A DNA stretch of 64,000 nt from Rhynchopus sp. YZ270_cl-10. Its lineage: Eukaryota; Euglenozoa; Diplonemea; Diplonemida; Diplonemidae. The notes beneath the pieces were generated by a model, which saw nothing but the letters and a program-made list of their open reading frames with translations, was not told the DNA's origin and did not search any database. Shown in pieces: positions 60,310 through 64,000 of the stretch (the first letter of the stretch is position 1; each line of letters begins with the position of its first letter). The position numbers were made by a program, and so were the translations under genes. The stretch is from NCBI GenBank assembly GCA_964035575.1, contig OZ037835.1, positions 2,097,001-2,161,000 of the forward strand. Reading direction: 5' to 3'.

Positions 60310-60578
60310 CCCTCCCCCGTGAAATTGTCCTCCCTCCTGACCCCCTTGAAATTGTCCCCCCTGGGGGAAAAGTGAGGGAGGGACAATATCTCGTACCTAA
60401 CGGTGTTGGCAAAAGGGGGGGACAATTTCTCGTACTGTAGGGGGGTGGCCGTTTTGGTGTGAAGAAGGGAGCAAAGTTTGTCCCCCCGACCCCCTTGAAA
60501 TTGTCCCCCCCCTCAGAGTCCCCCCCTGCCTTGAAATTGTCCCTGGCGGCAAAATAGCGGTTTTTTTTTGGGGGGGAC
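60310..60578. repeat. TTGAAATTGTCCCCC cluster, both orientations
   Basis: The motif occurs about four times as TTGAAATTGTCCCCC and three times as its complement GGGGGACAATTTC. hAT-like element copy 2 is inserted in the last unit. Confidence 0.65.
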
Positions 60579-60625
60579 AATTTCACCAGGGGTTAAGTTA
60601 GCTTTTTTTTTTTCTCGCTGAGTCG

Positions 60626-61450
60626 CAGGGTCCTCAACCGTAGACAAAGTCTGGCCACAGATTTGTCTAAGTTAAAAAAAAAGGCTAAAAAAAAATTTTC
60701 GCGCTCCGCGCGAAAAGGTCCTGTACAAAGCTAAAAATTGGGGGCTTTTTTTTTTTTGTGTTGCTTTTTCGAAACTCGTTAAGTGGTCTTTTCATTTCAA
60801 TAGAAGAGTTCGACAAATGAACAATCACACCCCACCCCACCCCTTCGCCCCACCCGTACCCCTAACCCCATTGTCCCCCCAACCTGATAAGCATCACACA
60901 GAAACTCTAACCTTCTTTCTTTTAAAGGCTTCAAAAATCCTTTGGATTTGGTCAGGCGTAAATTTATTCTCATTTGTCTCTGCCTGTTTGCACATAAGAA
61001 TGCATAGCAGACTTGAATCCAGCAGTTTGTTTCTGTAGCTATTCTTGACGTACTTCATGCCGTTGAAGCAGCGCTCGTCTTCAACTGATGTGACGGGGAT
61101 TGACAACCCAAGCAAAACAAGATCCCTCATAATGGGGTAGGCGTCTCCTGCGGAACTTGTCAAGAATGTTGCGATCAGGTCCGAAGTGTCCTTTGTTGTA
61201 GTTCTCTTCGACAAAACGTCCACCAGGATCCTGGAGGTGGCTTGTGTGGGTGGGTACAATGGGGTCCGCGCAGGTGAGGACTGAGGGAGTCTTGAGGGAA
61301 CTCATTTTTTTTTTTGTTTTCAGTAAAGCTTCTCTTTCAAACCACCCAAAAACCCAAAACCCAGGTTTTGTCTAACTTAGACAAAGCGTTTTTCAAAAAA
61401 AAAAAAAATTGTCTAAGTTAAGGCCTAACTTAGACAGGTTGAGGACCCTG
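60626..61450 (-). mobile_element. hAT DNA transposon nested in transposon A
   Basis: The 825-base element has perfect 14-base inverted ends CAGGGTCCTCAACC / GGTTGAGGACCCTG. It is flanked by 8-base duplications CTGAGTCG (60618-60625 and 61451-61458). The empty site exists in transposon A copy 1 at about 32262-32269, where CTGAGTCG occurs once. It carries a C-terminal transposase remnant on the minus strand and is therefore a deleted, non-autonomous hAT. Confidence 0.93.
60894..61259 (-). pseudogene. hAT transposase dimerisation-domain remnant
   Basis: The 121-codon frame matches the hAT C-terminal dimerisation domain: YPIMRDLVLLGLSIPVTSVE, ERCFNGMKYVKNSYRNKLLD and SSLLCILMCKQ. These correspond to the family's P-LA-LALSIPASSAESERVFS and RNRLS landmarks. 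The upstream RNase-H-like core and BED finger are missing, leaving a fragment in a deleted element. The last residues are basic (KRKKVRVSV). Confidence 0.85.
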
Positions 61451-62007
61451 CTGAGTCGGGTTTTCTGGGTTTTTTTCGGTTTTTCTGGATTTTGCGAAAA
61501 ATAACCCATTCCCTCCGCGAGCGCAGCGAGCGGGAAAATTTTTTTGCAATTTTTGGGCAAAGTTCAAAAATCCCACCAAAAAGTGGGGGGACCCTGGGGA
61601 TTTTTGGATTTGTCCTAACAATTTTGGAGCATAAATTTGAAGAACAGGACTGGTGTACCCCTCACCGACCTCAGTTCCCACGTCCTGCCTCATCCGCACT
61701 CTCGCAACACTAGTACTGAACCCGAAGCTCGCCAGAGATCCCTGTTGCCTCTTCATATGAATAATTCCCAGTTCTGACGGGGGGTTTGTTTGGGTCGGGA
61801 GGATATTTTTTTTCTTAGAGGGTGGGGTGGGGGGGGGCTCCGCCCCCACCCCTACCCCACCTTCCCAGCCTACACCACCCAAAAATTTGGATTTTTTTTT
61901 TTTTTCCAGATTCCATTTTTTTTTTTTTTTTTTTGAAAAACCCGAAAACCCGAAAACCGGGTTTTGAAAACCCAGAAACCCGCCCTAACTTAACCCCTGA
62001 ATTTCAC

Positions 62008-62737
62008 AAGGGAGGGTTGGTAAGAGAAAAACTTAAAAGATATTTCTTTGTGTTGATGATGATCTGCATCTATGCCTTTGAAATTCATTAGCTTCGGGCG
62101 ACTTTTTGTTGTACAGAACCCGTCCTCGGATAGGTGACTGTCGAAACTACAAAAATGCTGCTTTTCTCTTCCCCTCAATGAAGAGAACTCCCCTGGTTCG
62201 CCACCGTCCACCACATTATTTTTTCCCGCTTATTCTAAAGCAAAGGGCGTATCCTGACTGGGTCTAGTCTCTCGAGGAAAGTAAATCATAAGAACAGTCA
62301 TTTGTTTTTTGTGGGGAAAAAAAAAACTCGGTTGGTGCTCCGGGAGGGGTCGATATTGACAGGTCGCTGACATGTCACTGACACAGGTGGCCGAATAACT
62401 GGCCATTTCCCAAAGGTTACCGCATTATGGAAACAAGGAGATCCAAAAAAATCCTGTTCGAGCACTTTTGACCCTCTCCAGAGGGTGCACAGTGCATACA
62501 CCCCCTTCTTAGCAACTGTAAATAACCGACTCCCGACTCCCGACGCCCGGACCCCCAGACCTTATTACACCCTTGCAGGGGCGTACACTTTATAGACACC
62601 CGCCGATATTTACAGGTGGCTGACAGGTCGTTGACCGATTTCCGAAAGCACCAGCTGTGAAGATTGAAACCAAAATCTGAACCTTTGTTACTGAATGATA
62701 CAGAACAACCCTTTTGCTCTCTTACCCCCCCCCCCCA
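62008..62737. other. Intergenic, no gene seen
   Basis: Mixed sequence. 62340-62400 has a GACAGGTCGCTGAC / GACATGTCACTGAC doublet, echoed at 62612-62632 (GACAGGTCGTTGACCG). No domain-bearing frame. Confidence 0.4.
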
Positions 62738-63343
62738 GGCATGAGAATAAGGTTAGGGGGGTGCGGGTCCGGGGTCCGGGGTCCGGGCTATTCTCACAAG
62801 GGGTGGGGTGGGGGTGAGGGGGTCTCGGTTTTTTGGAGTGCTGAACGACACGTTGGGTGTGGGGTGGGGTGAGGGGATCTCTAAGCTGACTCTAATCTAT
62901 GTAAAGATTCACAAATGGGGCTTTCTCGGGACCCCCTCTTGACAGCGGGGGTGCCGGACAGGCTGTCATGTACAGCTGCCTGGGGTGATGAAATAGTAAA
63001 ATTTCTGTTGTGGATGTGTTGGTGCTGGGAATGGGTGGGGGTGTCGGGGTTTAACAGGGTGCCGGACAGGGTGCCGGGCAGGGTGCCGGGCAAGGTGCCG
63101 GGCAAGGTGCCGGGCAGGGTGCCGGGCAGGGTGCCGGGCAAGGTGCCGGGCAGAGTGCAAAATGAAAATACCAAAAAACACCGGCATTTGCATTTTCGGA
63201 ATCCGTGCGGCCAGTGGTGGGGTCACTTTTCCAAAATGGACAAGTTCTTAGAGGGTGGGAAGGGAGCAAGAGTAGGGTAGGGGGGTGTGGGGTTCCGGGG
63301 GGCCGGGTCCGGGGTCCGGGGTCCGGGCCTTATTCTCATGCCT
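62738..63343. repeat. Nested minisatellite locus 3 with inverted ends
   Basis: The ends AGGCATGAGAATAAGG (62738-62753) and CCTTATTCTCATGCCT (63328-63343) are perfect inverted copies next to C-runs. Just inside each end is a triple GGTCCGG tract (62768-62790 and 63305-63327). The middle holds a 12-base AGGGTGCCGGGC / AAGGTGCCGGGC array (about nine copies, 63056-63153) and the reversed 65-base core at 63177-63245. This is the third case of one tandem array enclosed by another. Confidence 0.7.
63177..63245 (-). repeat. 65-base core shared with 37.8 kb locus
   Basis: AACACCGGCATTTGCATTTT ... GAATCCGTGCGGCCAGTGGT ... AATGGACAAGT is the reverse complement of 37811-37878 with a handful of changes. 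Confidence 0.75.
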
Positions 63344-63526
63344 GCCCCCCCCCCCATCCACTCCCCATCTTGCTTCCTCTCATTTGAGTAGTGTTATTTC
63401 TTTCGATTATTATTGTTTTTTTTTTGCTCTCTGTGTTTATTTATGTGTTTACCCCTCACCTGAGGGTGCCCCCCCTTTGTTTGCATCTCCTCTTGTCTCG
63501 TATCACGCCCCATCTTTTGCAGGGCA

Positions 63527-63612
63527 TGACAGATGTAAACCACGAAATGGGTGTTGATGCATGGTTGGGGGTCGACCCGGTGCACTGCTTATGTGCCAAA
63601 AAGGTACACTGG
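63527..63612 (+). repeat. Dispersed repeat (GCATGGTTGGG family), copy 5
   Basis: AGATGTAAACCACGAAATGG, TGCATGGTTGGG and AAGGTACACTGGTCA match 54269-54350. Confidence 0.6.
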
Positions 63613-64000
63613 TCATCAACTAGAGGGGGGTTTTTTTTTTGTAGTTCACCTCAAACTTTGTTTTTTTTTGTGAAAGAGAAAACCGACGCAGGAGCCTTTT
63701 ATCGAAAACTGTTTTCTTCTCCGTTAACGCACAAAAACACTTGACAGAAAAAACTTTTTCACACAACGTTTTTTGCTATTCTTTCTCCTTTTTTAACTCT
63801 CTGCTTTTCATCTTTTTTAAAAATGAAGCCTAAAGAATAATCAACGATGTGATACAGGATATGGGTGGTTCAGTGATTCCACAGAACCGACACCATTGAT
63901 GTGTCTCAACCAAAACCAAATAATTAGAAATTAAAAAAGAGAGAGTTTTTGAAGTAAGGAAAGAAAATTGCCCAGGTAACCTATTAGCATGAGATGCTCG
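63613..64000. other. Window end, no gene seen
   Basis: AT-rich. GATTCCACAGAACCGACACC at 63876 is a distant relative of the dispersed repeat at position 1. Confidence 0.35.

Larger units (their letters stand above)
60579..62007. mobile_element. hAT-like DNA transposon A, copy 2, with nested hAT
   Basis: The body 60587-61999 has the same termini as copy 1 (CAGGGGTTAAGTTAG / CTAACTTAACCCCTG) and exact 8-base flanks AATTTCAC (60579-60586 and 62000-62007). Without the nested 825-base element and its duplicated target it is 580 bases. It is an internally deleted version of the 1703-base copy at 32231. The first about 500 bases are nearly identical to copy 1, so both moved recently. Confidence 0.88.

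Noticed and set aside
1-64000. tRNA, 5S rRNA, snRNA, spliced-leader RNA and CRISPR arrays
   Set aside because: I scanned by eye for B-box (GGTTCGAATCC-like) motifs, known euglenozoan leader sequences and spacer-type repeats, and found none convincing.

Overview
The window is nuclear DNA from a eukaryote, most likely a free-living or parasitic protist. The evidence is spliceosomal GT-AG introns in one gene, membrane-bound class III cyclases, a LINE, hAT and piggyBac DNA transposons, and long intergenic stretches full of minisatellites and short dispersed repeats. Every well supported gene is on the plus strand. Almost every ATG is preceded, 10-45 bases upstream, by a C/A-rich tract ending in CAG followed by a short A-rich leader. 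The cis-spliced intron at 14.2-14.5 kb ends with the same motif. This would fit spliced-leader trans-splicing, as in Euglenozoa (for example diplonemids), and the cyclase motifs also recall that group. The lineage call is an inference and I do not name a species.

Layout. 0-3.9 kb: repeats and a piggyBac relic. 3.9-8.1 kb: a ubiquitin-like/LRR gene destroyed by a 5'-truncated LINE and by a frame-shifting tandem duplication. 8.9-11.7 kb: two tandem ubiquitin-like/beta-propeller genes. 12.8-15.2 kb: a three-exon polytopic membrane protein. 15-19.5 kb: repeats, including a (CCCT)n tract. 19.6-21.6 kb: a receptor with a degenerate cyclase domain. 23-30.4 kb: three more ubiquitin-like/LRR genes. 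30.4-33.9 kb: an inverted-repeat element, a ubiquitin-like gene fragment and a hAT-like transposon. 34.4-35.6 kb: a secreted acid-ceramidase/NAAA-like hydrolase. 36-38 kb: nested minisatellites. 38.2-45.5 kb: three close ubiquitin-like/LRR paralogues surrounding an ankyrin-repeat gene. 46.2 kb: a scrap of 18S rDNA. 46.6-48.7 kb: a class III adenylate cyclase with all six expected catalytic residues. 49.5-51.7 kb: a possible small two-exon gene and a third propeller gene. 54.7-57.1 kb: a second degenerate receptor cyclase interrupted by one in-frame stop. 57-64 kb: minisatellites, MITEs, and a hAT element inserted inside another hAT-like element.

The main theme is a local expansion of proteins that begin with a ubiquitin-like fold and continue into a repeat scaffold, either BspA-type leucine-rich repeats or a WD-like propeller. 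Five of them end in a CaaX-type prenylation box (CVCM, CSVS three times, CVCS). I read these as membrane-tethered ubiquitin-fold adaptors. They sit beside receptor-like cyclases, but any functional link between the two groups is inference. The second theme is transposon and minisatellite nesting, with exact target-site duplications visible at several loci.
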